NCBI GenBank assembly: GCA_033182465.1 | Contig: CP137318.1 | Location: 372,001 to 436,000 of the forward strand | DNA from: Sanghuangporus weigelae | Lineage: Eukaryota; Basidiomycota; Agaricomycetes; Hymenochaetales; Hymenochaetaceae | DNA: 64,000 nt | Direction of reading: 5' to 3' | Shown here: positions 37,951 through 49,970 of the stretch, one piece after another | Numbering within the stretch: position 1 is the first letter of the stretch | Layout of the letters: each line of letters begins with the position of its first letter | Notes under the pieces: generated by a model | Databases searched by the model: none | What the model saw: only the letters and a program-made list of their open reading frames with translations | Told to the model about the DNA's origin: nothing | Program-made: the position numbers and the translations under genes

Positions 37951-40680
37951 TCATTGGTCGGACATGAATGCTCTAGCCTGCACATCATACAACCTCTTAT
38001 ATTCTCCATTGAGAGCAATAAGTGTTTCATGGTTTCCTTGCTCCATGAGATGACCATCCTTCAAGCATCTACAGAAATATATCCTACTCAGTTTCTGTAC
38101 ATTGGAGAGATTGATAGGAAAATGTTACGAACAGAATCAAGTCCGCATGCTTTGTCAGGTGTCCGAACCGATGGGTTATAAATAAAGCCGTCTTTCCGAC
38201 GCATTGTTTGCGGAGCTTCGAAAATAGCTCGTACTCTCCTTCTGGATCGAGGGCGGAGGTCGGTTCATCCGCGACCAGAAGGCGAACGTCTCCTCCCATT
38301 AAACGCAGGAATGTCCGAGATCTTCAGTATTCATTTCCACCCATCAATCCATCTTCAAAGTCAATAATGAAGAAACATAAACGTACGCTGCGAGCCTCTG
38401 AGATTCTCCTCCAGAGATATCTGTCGATTGTTCTCTTCCATCTATGACGGCTTTCAGCTCAGGATCCGTCCCGCCAACGACACGAAGCTTGGCGGTCTTC
38501 TCAGGATGAAGTATCGTCCCGAGGCCTTGACTTAACTTCTGCACAAATGTTTCGGATCCTCCTTGACGCATTGCTTCTTCGATATTTTCTTCGGGTACAT
38601 TCCCATCTGGCAAACCGAGTGAAACGTTCTCACGTAACGACAATGGAAAAATAGGATGGTTCTGACGAAGGACTGCCATCGAGCGCCGAATGTCAGAGAG
38701 CCTGTATGATGGGAGCGGCAGACCGTCGAGAAGAATTTCACCGGAGGTCGGGTCAAACAGCCTCGTAAGAAGCTTGATGGCAGAAGACTTTCCGCTGCCG
38801 TTGACGCCAACAATTACGACCATCTGTCCAGATTCGATTTTGAAGGACACATCTGTGAGCGCATCCTTGTCCGATCCTGGATATTTAAAGGTAACGTTCC
38901 TGGTGTATGGAAACGAGGTAAAGACGTCGTTCGGATGCTGGTATCGGACATACCTGAACTCGATCTTGGCACCACCGAGATTCCCTTTATCGTGCTGCAG
39001 AGGATACGGAGTCCTACCGTCCTGAAGCTTCCTCTCGATGTTTCCTCTGGTATAAATACGCTCGATGGTATGAAGATGATCATGCATCATAGTCATACGC
39101 CAAAAGCAGTCCCACGATAACCTTCGCATTGAGCGGCATAGCTGTTGAATAATAATGAATTCGGCCAGAGAGATGCTATTATGATTCCATAGCACTCGTA
39201 AGGTGAGGAACAACTTGAATAATCAACTAGATGGCCATAAGGTCAAGATAGATGAAAGCCAACACACCAAAGAGTCCCAGGATAAACTCAACATGGTGTC
39301 GAAGTAGATGGACTGATTGATCGACCACTGATGTGTGACTGATTCAGTGCACGTATCTCCAAGCAAGCGCCTGCTCTTCTTGAACTCTATATCGATGAGG
39401 AAACGGATTTTTAGATTCAATGTCTTGGGCATGTTCACAAAAGGACTGACCATTTACGATGTAAGATCCTAGCTCACAACCAAGACGATCTTCAAGGAAT
39501 TTCTCATCAAAGGCAAGATTGTTGAGGCCTGACATGCGGTCGAAGTGCGGGTTGTTACAAAAAGTGGCATACGCTGCAATATCGTTGAGATCAGCCGAAG
39601 AAGGTGATGGGAATAGATCTTACACATCGAGTAAAAGTTCCCTTTTATTGTGCTCAGGAGAGGGTGTAGCGTGCATACTATGGTCGAGAATACCAATGTA
39701 GACCTGGTCTGAGATATGCTGACCAAAAAAGACAGCTCCGAAATGATCGAGAGAAGACCAGACATGATCTCTTTGATACCGGAAAACGCTAGCACCGCCT
39801 CGGACGTATGGGAGGTCAAGTGCGGGAACGTGTAACCAAACTTGCTGCGTATTTCTGGATCTGCGAAAGGTGAGTCAGGGTTTAAGTTTTCCATATCAGC
39901 GAAAAAGCAGCACCTTGCGCAGTCAACGGATCAAAGGTTGGCACGACTGTAACTTAGATTAGTCAATGCCATTCACACAGATAGTAACAAACAAGCTCAC
40001 CGCGCATCGTTTCCTCCAGGAAATGATATTTGATACGTTCGCATAAAAGTGAAGAATATCTCTGTCTACAAAAATATCAGCCAAAGTGCTTGTACGACAA
40101 TGCACCTTACTCCATTTTATTGATGTGCCGTTCTAGAGCCATTATCACTACTCTACCCGCCAAAGCCCACGAGACAGCAACCGCATCGACCTGATTATTC
40201 CGTAAGCCCGAAGTTATCTAGAGTTTGATTGAAATAAGTCGAAGGGGTAAGCTACTAATAGTCAAGAGTCACCACACCAAGTCGAGAATGCGGCCGGAAA
40301 AGGATGCTTGAGCTACTCCACATGCAGCGAGCAAGATATTTGTAATGACCACAGCAATCAAGTAAAACGGTCCAAGCGAGTACAAATCAGCTATGAAGCG
40401 GTAAAGATAGGAGATAGTCCGGGTCTTGAAAAACGAATCGTCCAGCATGTTCTCTTCATATATATCAGAAAATAATAGCAATGTAAATGAGAATAGGTTC
40501 ACTTTCCGAGGGACATTCATTCGCTCGCGACGTGTAAAGCAGCCTTTCTGCCCTCGTCCACATGTTCAGTAAAATGTTATACGGATCCCATAGCCATCCG
40601 AACGCGAGAAACGTTGATTGTCTTGTTACAAACGTCCATATACCAAGCTGCTGAATACGAATTTTGCCTCTTGTTGACAT
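37951..40680 (-). CDS. ABC half-transporter (TMD-NBD), copy 1
   Basis: A multi-exon gene with an N-terminal transmembrane region and one C-terminal nucleotide-binding domain. The N-terminus begins MSTRGKIRIQQLGIWTFVTR. A clear membrane helix is LGPFYLIAVVITNILLAACG. NBD motifs appear in order: Walker A GVNGSGKSS, Q-loop VLRQNHP, signature DISGGESQR, Walker B RLLVADEPTSALD, H-loop LFITHR. About 45 extra residues lie between the Q-loop and signature, with charged EKTAKLRVVGG. As a half-transporter it should dimerise and drive ATP-dependent movement of an unknown substrate across a membrane. The last intron donor is GTTCGT. The C-terminus is AFMSDQ. Copy 2 (42825-45575) is a clear paralogue on the same strand. 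I checked the NBD exons closely; the exact splice sites of the membrane half are less certain. Confidence 0.85.
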
Positions 40681-41412
40681 TGTATAGGAAATTCGAAGAA
40701 GGAGAAGGGGAGAAAGACGAGCATCATGGGGAAACAACGCGACCAGCCTCCTAAAGATTCTGTAGGTATCTCTGTATTTCCAAGTCAGGATATTCGGCTG
40801 TCCTTGGCCTCATATCGAAAAGCATCAGAAAGAACGTGGCATTCCTTTTTCGCCTATCGATGCACTAAGTATAAGTCACTTTTTCAGAACACGCGGGACC
40901 CGACCGAGAAGACCGGCGAGTTCATGGTTACGTAAACAACTCGTGGAATCCTCAAATATCAATTTTTCCTCTTCTTTTCTCGGAATTTACAGTAGCATCC
41001 CGTATCAACCAATCTGAACATCAACGCCTATCCAGACCCGTTGTAGCTCACGGATAGTATCCTTCCTAATCCACACCCCACTGCTGCCATTGTATCGATT
41101 TATATTATTCACTTCGAACCAAAGGACGCTTCGCCTGGATGCCACTGAACATTTAACATTCTGTTGCATCCTGAAACTCGTCTTGTCCGGCACCTAACTT
41201 GAGTATCCCCCCTTCGGAAGTCTCGTAATAGTTGAACAGACAGACCCACCTATTCTTAAACGGGAATACTAAGGTCCAAACGCATGATTTCTCGCATAGG
41301 CACTCGAAAAGCAATAGATGCTGAACATTATACATTTATCCGCTTCTTCTTCTTCAAGGAAGGCTGAATATCAAACAGACACCAGAAAACATATCTCATC
41401 TATAAGATGCTA
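40681..41412. other. intergenic stretch
   Basis: This holds the promoter of ABC copy 1 and the 3' flank of the glutaredoxin gene. No frame or repeat of interest was seen. Confidence 0.5.
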
Positions 41413-42104
41413 TCACAGTTTGTTAATCAGGGCACCAAGCTGCTGGCTTTCCTCAAGAGCGATCAAGTCACTCGAACCTACAATAGGCGTGTAAGAACAC
41501 TCCAGCAAATGAGAACTTGAATAACTTACCACCAATGTGCTTCGTGTCTACAGGATTTAGAAATCGGTAGTAGTCCCGGAATGACGTAAGGAGAGTATTT
41601 TTAGCTGAGCGGAATACACGAGCGACAGTGGAGAGACGCACCAATGAAGATGTTGGGAACGGTCCTCTGTCCTGTCTTCTCCGCAAGATAATCCTGGATG
41701 TCACTTCCATCGGAACGTTCGTCGAGCCTAAGGGATAATTTGGGCATATTTTTAAGAAGAGGTCGCAAGGAAAGTGACGGAAGGAGACTTACTCGACGAC
41801 GGTGGCAGGGACGTCGCTGTACTTGTCTGAGAGGAGCTGCTTTGCCCTCCTGCAGTACGGGCAGTAGCTCTTGCTGAACACCGCAATTCGGTTGTCCGCA
41901 ATCAGGTCCTGTGATAAAGGAAGAGAACAAATAGATTTTCTCATTAACTCGACACATGACTGACAACGAGAGACCCACATCGACGAAGGAAATGATGGTT
42001 TCACGCTGCTTGCCAGACATTGTAGACGCTGGTCGACCAAAGAGATAGTTGCGGATGGAGGATAACATGCGTGGAGAAGCAAGAGGTCTTCTTATAGCGT
42101 TCAT
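41413..42104 (-). CDS. dithiol glutaredoxin, possible mitochondrial and cytosolic forms
   Basis: A short multi-exon gene. Exon 1 (41979-42104) ends in RETIISFVD. Exon 2 (41793-41908) carries the active site: [20 protein letters not shown], with the CPYC dithiol motif. Later exons give [20 protein letters not shown], the cis-Pro loop [14 protein letters not shown] (glutathione-binding Gly-Gly) and the C-terminal helix [12 protein letters not shown]. Glutaredoxins use glutathione to reduce protein disulfides. Two in-frame starts are visible: the first Met opens a basic, Ser/Arg-rich leader ([20 protein letters not shown]) typical of mitochondrial presequences, and a second Met 28 codons later starts the core (MSGKQRET). 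Dual targeting from alternative starts, as in yeast Grx2, is plausible but inferred. It sits between two ABC paralogues. Confidence 0.92.
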
Positions 42105-42284
42105 CCAAACTCAGCTCCTCCTTCGCGCGCGATCGCGTCATTTATTCAAAATAACTTTCTGATAACTAATCCGCATCACGTGTTCGCCGCAATTGCCTTC
42201 GTGACCTCCGAATCTGACAGATCAGACTTACTTGAATTTATAATTCTGCGTCTGCCAAGTGACCTCTCGGCCAAGTTTTATTGC

Positions 42285-42409
42285 CCCACAGATATATTTC
42301 TCTATGTGAACGGAAGCAAAAATCTGGTAGAGCCCAGTAACTTCACTTTATAGCTAACTAGCTGAACCAATTCTGTTCAAGTTATTCCGACTCTGATTCG
42401 ATGAAGAAT
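42285..42409 (-). repeat. diverged duplicate of the ABC copy 2 3' end
   Basis: This segment aligns with 42692-42852. Shared blocks include GGAAGCAAAAATCTGGTA versus GAAAGCAAAGAAATCTGGTA, and GTTCAAGTTATTCCGACTC versus GTTCAAATTACTCTGATTC. Read on the minus strand it ends with a relic of the ABC copy 2 C-terminus (FIESESE, then stop; copy 2 has FITEAESE, then stop). Copy 2 has about 45 extra bases in the middle. It therefore looks like a partial duplication of the ABC gene's last codons and 3' flank, left beside the glutaredoxin promoter. Confidence 0.65.
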
Positions 42410-42691
42410 TTTGATAACATCGAGATAGCCTGAAATGCGTATTGACATTTAGAAATTTGTCATGTGTTTCACTGCATAGGAATCTACGAGTTTCCATGTT
42501 GAAATAATTCTAGGTTCTCTTTGCCAGTGAAATCCTTTCTGAAACTAAACTTCGGCCTCATGGAAACCGTAAAACTAGTCAAGCGTTCATCAAGAAATGA
42601 AATTTCAAGTTGCTTTTAATGAGATCTTGATGTGGCCGAAATGCTTTGCAAAATACTAAACCTGGTCAGGCCCCGGCGGAAGTCTCAATCT

Positions 42692-42852
42692 CACACGGAT
42701 GTTTCTACATGGACGAAAGCAAAGAAATCTGGTAAGTAGGTTTGCATCAGGTACATACACCGTACATCAGTCATTGTCAATTAGTACTGTATATCTGACT
42801 GGTTAGACCCGTACTCTGTTCAAATTACTCTGATTCTGCTTCGGTAATGAAT
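42692..42852 (-). repeat. parent copy of the duplicated ABC 3' end
   Basis: This contains the last nine codons of ABC copy 2, its stop, and 130 bp of 3' flank. It is the better-preserved partner of the segment at 42285-42409. Confidence 0.6.
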
Positions 42853-45575
42853 GCCCTGGCTTGCATGTGATACAGCTTCTTATACTCCCCATCGGCAGCC
42901 ATAAGTTCCTCGTGGTTACCCTGCTCCACAAGCTGACTATCCTTCAAACATCTAATCGAGTTAAAACGGAAGCAGCTCTTGTCAGTTCCAAGATTTTTCA
43001 AAGGAAAGAGGCGGCCAAACTTACAAGATCAGATCGGCATATTTCGTCAAGTGTCCAAAGCGATGGGTGACGAAGATAACGGTCTTCCCACCACTCTGCT
43101 CGCGTAACTTTCTGAATAGCTCGTACTCGCCCTCCGGATCGAGTGCGGACGTCGGCTCATCTGCGACCAAGAGACGGATGTTGCCTCCCATGAGCCTCAT
43201 GAAAATCCGTGACCTGCAAGCGCGGCGCCCCATTATTCAGTTTCTCCTATGATCGAAACGGGTGATCAAAATAGACGTACGCTGAGAGTCTCTGCGTTTC
43301 ACCGCCAGACAAATCTGTCTTAACTTCCTTATCATCTACGACTTTCTTCAATTCTTCATCGGTGTCTCCTATGAAATTAGTCTCGACAGTTTCAACAGGA
43401 TCCAAGACTGTTTCAGGACCGTTCTTTAGTTTCTGAACGACCTTCTCTGCACCGCCCTGATAAATTGCTTCCTGTACTTCGTCGTTGTCCACATTCCGCT
43501 CCGGCAAGCCAAGTGCGACGTTCTCGCGAAGCGAAAGAGGTAGAACCGGGTGGTCTTGGCGCAGGATCGCTGTAGCGCGTCGGATGTCGTGGAGTTTGTA
43601 TGAAGGAAGCGGACGGCCGTCGAGAAGAATTTCACCAGACGAAGGATCGTACAACCGGGTCAATAGCCTGATTGCTGACGACTTTCCGCTCCCGTTGACA
43701 CCGACGATAACTACAAGTTGACCAGGCTTGATAGTGAAGGATACGTCGGTAAGTGCGTTGTTGTCCGTTCCCGGATATTTGAAGGAAACATTCCTTTATG
43801 CGGAAGGATTCAGTCGATTATTGTAGAAGAACAAATGTCATTTTGAAAACGTACCGGAACTCGACTTCAGCGCCACTGTGGTTTCTTTCCTCCGAGTATA
43901 GAGGATATGGAAGGTCACCATCCTTAATCTTATTCTCAACTTCCGCTAAGCTGTATGTATTCCGTATGGTAGCTAGATTACTGGATATCCTTTTGGTGCT
44001 GTAAATGATTCTGAACAAAGATCCGTGTATCGATTGGGACGTCTGCTGGGTGAGAATGAGCTCGTCTATAGAGACGTTGCCAAAGTCCCACAGCATCCTC
44101 AGAGCGAAGAGCGGCTATATAGAACCATTAGACTGACCTATTAGCTCCCTTTTCTATGTGAACACATACCAATGTACAATCCCAAGCAAGAGTATTGAAC
44201 ACTTCCGAGATAATAGAGCGATTCTTGTACCATTGAATGGAATAATTTTCGGTACAGGTATCTCCGAGCTCCTGCCTACTCTTCTCGAATTCTGTTCGGT
44301 TTGTTCAGAATCAGTCTCCAGGGGATGATTTCAGGAGAGATGACTCACCTCTTTCGATGTAGTCTCCAAGATTATTGGTGATACGATCTTCTTGGTAGTC
44401 CTTATCGAACGCCAGCATGTGTAGGGAGACCATCCTGGGGAAGTGAAGATTACTGCAGAAAACGACGAAGGCTGTAGATTTTCAAATGCCATATCAGTGT
44501 CGAATGATTTCGAGATCCAGTACGTGGAGCTTACATCGGGTGTACAAGCCACCTCTCAGAGTACGCATGAGAGGATTCACAAGAGCCAGTGCGATCGACA
44601 GTGTAAACCCTGAACCGCCCCGGAACATGTGGAACATGAACGATATCTCCGATATGATCCTGAGATACTCGGTGGTCGTGCTCAGAAGATCGCGGAAAGC
44701 ATCATACATCCCAGTATCGGACTCCGTCAAGATGTCTCCACATTTGCCGATCTTGCTCTTCACCTCTGGATCTGGGTGAAACGACTTTCAGGAGCAGCTA
44801 ATGGCGGAGAGAGAAGAAATGGTTACCCTCCACAGTCAGCAAGTCGAACTTCAGCACGGCTAAATAAGGAGTGGTCGAGGTGATGAGAAGAAGAGTTACT
44901 GGCATATATGGGTACCTACAATGCATGGTCTTCTGCACGAAGTGGTACTTCACCCGCTCTTCCAGAATCGTCTTATATTTGTCCCTGCATATAGCTCGCC
45001 CAGTCAGATTCCTTCTCGGCATTCAATGACGGAACCTTTTGGTACGTACCCTAGCTTAGAAACAGACTCCTGTGCTACCAAAAGTAATATTTTACCTGCC
45101 AGAGCTTGGGCGATAGTATCGAAGTCAAGCTGCCGGGTCTCGAGACTCTGAGTGACCTGAATTTGCAGTTGGAAGTCTGGATCAGAAATATGCTATGAAG
45201 TAGAGCTTACCGATCTCAGAAGGCTGCTCGTGAAGTATAGTTCCATTACATTGAATACAACTTGCCAGACACTCATGAAAATCTCAATCAGGAAGTACAG
45301 AGGGCCCAAAGAGTATACTTCCTTCAAGAACGTCCAGAGATACGCAAGTGTGCGTATCTCAAACACCGATTTTCCAGGTTTAGTTCCGTCCTCTGAAATA
45401 GGCAGTCAATAACGGCGTAAATAACACATGTAAAGGTATATGAATACTTACTCTTCCAGAACTTACCCTTAAGGTTCAGAAAGTTTGATAGCCAGCCCGG
45501 TATGAGGGTCGGCTTATTGAATACGACGGTCCATATTCCAAGCTGAACGAAGGAATGTTTAGGATTCGGATCCAT
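42825..45575 (-). CDS. ABC half-transporter (TMD-NBD), copy 2
   Basis: Paralogue of copy 1 with the same organisation. It starts MDPNPKHSFVQLGIWTVVFN and ends AFITEAESE. The NBD motifs are Walker A GVNGSGKSS, Q-loop ILRQDHP, signature DLSGGETQR, Walker B RLLVADEPTSALD and H-loop FVTHRFG. Like copy 1 it carries an insertion of about 45 residues between Q-loop and signature, here acidic (DTDEELKKVVDDKEVKTD). All catalytic elements are intact, so both copies should be active ATPases. The membrane half is spread over several exons, which I traced only in part. Substrate unknown. It is divergent from the HIT hydrolase gene with 465 bp between the starts. Confidence 0.85.
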
Positions 45576-46040
45576 GGAAGTTATAAATGAGTGACAGGAT
45601 TATGAAGAGAAAATAAAGAGAAAAAAGGAGAGAGGAAATGCCTAACATACACTTTCTACGATGACTTTTAAAGCCTAACGTGGCGGATGCACACGACGGC
45701 CTCTATCAGAAGAGGACGCAAAGGAAGGCTGACGAGCAATTGCCAGATCGGATTCTCTCAAAGGTCCAATAGACATTGCACTCTCTTTGCGAAACCGTGA
45801 ATGCGTGGCAAAGTTCCATGGTGAGAGTTGCCATTCAAGCCGACTCGGAATTGGAAGAAAGGCCAATATCATTCCTGCACCTGCAAAATCTACATTTGAA
45901 ACGTCACGTGTTCGAGGAATTTCCCGCCTAGCGGCACTCGAGCTCCCTCTGACTGAACGCTGACCGATACCTTGAACTGAAGTTATTCTCATCCTTCATA
46001 TTCTGCTTCATTATAGACGTATATCTAGGAACTATAGAAA

Positions 46041-46877
46041 ATGAACAAGTTACTATTCTCGACGATAGACGTGACCAGGCAAGCATTCTACCGCACCGCA
46101 CACGCATTTGCTATCGTGAATCTCAAGCCTATCGTTCCTGGTCGTAAGCATTCCATACTCAACATACGTCCTCCTGGAGGTGCCATGAACTGATGGTATT
46201 GCGTTCTATTTTATTCGAATGTTCGCGACAGATGTGCTCGTCGTCCCTAATCGCGTCGTACCTCGCCTTGCGGACCTCTCCCCAACCGAAGTCAGCGCTC
46301 TATTCACGAGCGTCCAACTCGTCGGGCGTATTGTGGAGCGTGCATACAATGCCGACGGGTTATCAATAGCTTGTCAAGTGCGTCCTATTACAATCTATTC
46401 TATACAATCATCTAATGTGCACTTCAATCATAACGAAATCCGTGTCGCGCAAACATGGACCATGTCACATCAACTTGGTACATCTCCGATCAATCTAATT
46501 CAAATCGTGTTTTGTGTTTCGTTTCAACCCAGGATGGCCTCGCAGCAGGACAATCGGTACCTCACGTCCACGTCCACGTTCTTCCTCGTAAATTGTCAGG
46601 CCGTCCAGACGGCGGCGATACCTTCTCGGAACACAACGACGCGGTCTACCCTGCGCTCGAGGATTCCGAGCAGACGCTGCCACGCGACCTGAAAGCTGCA
46701 CGGCAACAGCTACATGGCGTGGACGGATTTGAGACGAAAGAAGTGAAGCAGGAGAGGATCAATCGCTTGAAGGTCGATGCGGACGAGGCTCGCCCGCCTC
46801 GGACCATGGAGGACATGATACGCGAGGCGGATTGGTTGCGTGGTCTGTTTGTTGGAGAGGATCAAGCGAAGAACTGA
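46041..46877 (+). CDS. HIT-family dinucleoside polyphosphate hydrolase, Fhit-like
   Basis: Three exons (46041-46143, 46232-46377, 46533-46877) give 594 nt, 197 residues. The Fhit/Aph1 pattern is complete: AHAFAIVNLKPIVPGHVLVV, PNRVVPRLADLSPTEVSALF, the acidic substrate-side segment YNADGLSIACQDGLAAGQSV and the histidine triad VPHVHVHVLPRK, whose middle His attacks the alpha-phosphate. These enzymes split Ap3A/Ap4A-type dinucleotides into AMP plus ADP or ATP. The C-terminal third (KQERINRLKVDADEARPPRT) is the usual fungal extension. The second intron interrupts the protein just before the catalytic motif. The 5' end is divergent from ABC copy 2. Confidence 0.94.
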
Positions 46878-46950
46878 AGGCTAGAAAGTATCATATCCCT
46901 CTTGTCATACCATCGCCAATCCTGCCAGAGAGACTAAGATGACCATTGCT

Positions 46951-49431
46951 TCAGCTCCTGGAAAGTTCCATACCTGTACTTCTCGCCTCGTCGGCATTCG
47001 TCATCGGAGGCGGAACCGACGCGGGAGGAGGTACCTCCCCATCCTCCCATGTTCCAGGTACAAGTACGATCGGCAACACCCATGTTGCACTCAGCACAAC
47101 CCCATTTCCTCTATCGAAGGACACGGTCGCCTTCCAGCTCCATGCCACAAATGATCCAATCATACCCAGCAATGGTATCAGTGCCTTTAGAAGGAGCACA
47201 GCCGGAGCCAATACAGGAGGGAGCGAGGAGAGGGGAAGATTATTGACAAGCCAGGTTAGTGCTCCAGTGAGGAGCGCTGCGCGTTTGGCTGTTTCGATTG
47301 TACGACCATTGAGGACGTGAAGGACAGGCGGAGGAAGATACCTGTAGATTTGATTAGAACAGATAATCGTATATGTCTTCAATGATGCTTACATGCGATA
47401 GCCCCACCACAAGACTTGTACTGATATTTTATCGGGAGAAGGGACCCAAATAACCTTCTCTCTCGGTTTTGGCTTTGAGCTGTCATCAGCAGTTTGTTGA
47501 TTGTCCATCGGATTTGAAGTAACGACCGTCTGATCACTCCCATTTTGTACGCGGGTACTATCCTCCTCGGCTGTCTCTTCTTGCACAGGCTCAATACTCG
47601 ACAACGCGTCAAACGATATGAAGCCACGTCCATCTGCCCATCGTCGACGAAGCTCTGCTCGATACGCACTTTCACGCACATCGTCTGCACCGTCACCGTA
47701 CAGGGTCACCACCTCCGAAGTGGCTAACTCTACGATTGAGCTCGAATCTGGGATGAGCGGAGAGTAGAGCATTATATCCCGCGAGCCTTCGATGTCCTGT
47801 TCTACTGAATCTTGTCCAGAATCCTCGTGGGTTTCCTTCAGCTGAGGACCCGAGACGCTCTCAGAATCAATGGGAGCTTCAACCAGATCCTTCGCGTTTT
47901 CCTTCTCTTTCCCTTTGGTCTTGCCAAAGAGCTTGTCCCAAACAGTTCCTGACCCGCGAACAAACGCGTCGTTCATCTCGCGGGCGTTTGTTAAGAATGT
48001 ACCAAAAGGCGAGCTAGCTTGAGGTAGATCCTTCGCCACACTGGGTTGACCATCGGCCGGCTGAGTAGAAGTATCCTTAGTAGGCGGCCCTGTAGGTGTG
48101 GCCGTCCCGGATGAGCCGGGGGAAGGCGAACGATCAATCCCTTCTTCCGGTAAGGAAGCAAGAGCTGAAGGGGAGCTGAAGTCCATATCTCCCATTTCTA
48201 GGAGTACAGACATACGTTGCGTCAGATTCTTAGCAAAGTCTTCCGCTTGCTCCTTCTCCATTTCGTCAGGAGGCGAGGGCAAAGGTCGGTCCATGAGAGG
48301 ATGATCTGATACAAGTGTAAGGTCCGCGGAATTGGTGCCTGACGTACGCGTACGGGTCAGTCGTCCCAGGTATGATCTAGGTCCAGTGTTTGACGCTGAT
48401 GCACTTGGGGTGGAGGTTGTCGGAGGCGCTATTTTTACTTCCCAACCTTCTATTCGTTTATTCGAAGACGCATGCTGTCGATCTGTATTCTGTATGCTTC
48501 CGTTAGGTAGCGATTTTTCTTGAGATTGGTAAGGCAAGTTTTGATTCTGAGCTGAAGACGACGTTGGGCTCGCATAGATACCGTATCTACCCATACGAGG
48601 AGGATTTCTGGATGAAGAACTCGGAGTCGTGTACGATCGTCCCGGAGGCAGTCGTTGCGAGGGCGATGCGCGATATTGTCGTGAGTCTTCTGCATGGTCC
48701 CCAGCGCGAGATACGGAGCTCTTTGGAGGTGGTCTTGCGGCAGAAGCATTGCGGGGAAGCGGTTCGGATGGAGCTCGCTTCGCCTGTGGGCTGTTCCAAT
48801 GGCCCTCGGAGCCCGCTCTGCTGTGAGTTGAGGATCCTTGATATGGTTCTCGGTGTTCATTAGGCACATTGTACCCTCGTACAGCAGATTGAGAACGTGA
48901 AAGAGATGAACCACGCTGGCGCGTCCGTTCATCCACCCACCATTCTTCCGGAGGGAAGGGCCGCTGTCTCACCGCGTCGTACTCGCGTCCATGCGCCTGC
49001 GGCGACTTTTCTACATTTCTAGTCCTCCGAAAGCGCGATACCGGATTTGCCGGCAGACTTGGACGTCGCGACGATCCTTGAGAGGATGGGGCAGCATACA
49101 TTGGGTCAGTCCGAGCAGTTCTAGCTGGAGTACCATTGTTTCGTGGCGCAGAGTCTTGACGATCAGAAGTCAATGACGAGGCCGATTTGTGTCGCATCGT
49201 CGCGTTTATTCTGCGAAATAAGGAAGGTCTCCGCTTTGGACTCTGGCCATGCTCTACCGTAGACCTAGTATCCGATGTTTCACGAGAAGCTGAATAACTG
49301 CGGTCCGGCTGCAAGGCATCTTTCCAGATATTCGAATCCTTTCTTTGCGTATAAGTGGTGATTTCATCGTTAATCAAATCATGAGAAGGAGAATGAGGCA
49401 GAAAGTACTGAGGGTCTGCTACGACTGGCAT
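46951..49431 (-). CDS. 809-aa low-complexity protein with C-terminal membrane region
   Basis: Two exons (47393-49431 and 46951-47341) sum to 2430 nt. The first 650 residues are Ser/Pro/Arg/Thr-rich and probably disordered, with many potential phosphorylation sites (for example SPKRRPSLFRRI near residue 65). Only the C-terminal 150 residues look folded: KVIWVPSPDKISVQVLWWGY, then a hydrophobic block PPVLAPAVLLLKALIPLLGM and IGSFVAWSW, and a second hydrophobic segment VVLSATWVLPIVLVPGTW. The hydrophobic blocks suggest two membrane passes or a hairpin anchor near the end. I do not recognise the family. The architecture (long disordered cytosolic part, tail anchor) would suit an organelle-surface adaptor, but that is speculation. 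Its stop lies 73 bp from the stop of the convergent HIT gene. Confidence 0.8.
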
Positions 49432-49821
49432 AGAGGTTCATGCAAACCATGCGTCAATAATGTTGTTGTGTACTTCCGTTTCATTACATAATCTAAGATT
49501 GTGTCATCAAAATTATCGAAACAACAGAATATATGTAAGTTGGCCTAGTATTTTATTTACAGGGATGTTTAATCTTCTATCTCCTTTTCCCGGGAAGTGA
49601 GTTACATAATCTGGTGAACGCGTGTTTGTCACGGGACCCTAGTGAAGCGCGTCGATGACCCAGAAAGGGTATGCCGTGGCAATTGACTGGTACGGCGACG
49701 CAGCCGGCTGAACCGCAAGAAGGCCTGACCCAAAGAGAGCTATCTTCCCTTCAACGCCCCCTCTTTCTTGCCTCTCACCATCATCGTCAACGTCATACAC
49801 TCAGTCCCTCTATCGCCCTTT

Positions 49822-49827
49822 TATAAG
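49822..49827 (+). promoter_or_regulatory. possible TATA box of the Ste20-like kinase gene
   Basis: TATAAG, in the context CTTTTATAAGCG, lies about 150 nt before the ATG at 49971. It sits in the 540-bp divergent promoter shared with the 809-aa protein gene. Confidence 0.4.
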
Positions 49828-49970
49828 CGCGTGTTTATCTTGGCCAAACTCTGCTTCGCGTCTTGCCTCCCTGGTTCATCCAAACGCGACCCTGAGCGCA
49901 GTTCGTCGCTCAGCTTCATCGTAGTTCGTCTTCTGCTTTCTGATACAGTGGCCAGATCGGCTAGGTTAAA

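Noticed and set aside
45675-45992. 105-residue minus-strand frame between ABC copy 2 and the HIT gene
   Set aside because: It has low-complexity Arg/Ser composition, no family signature, and occupies the expected divergent promoter.
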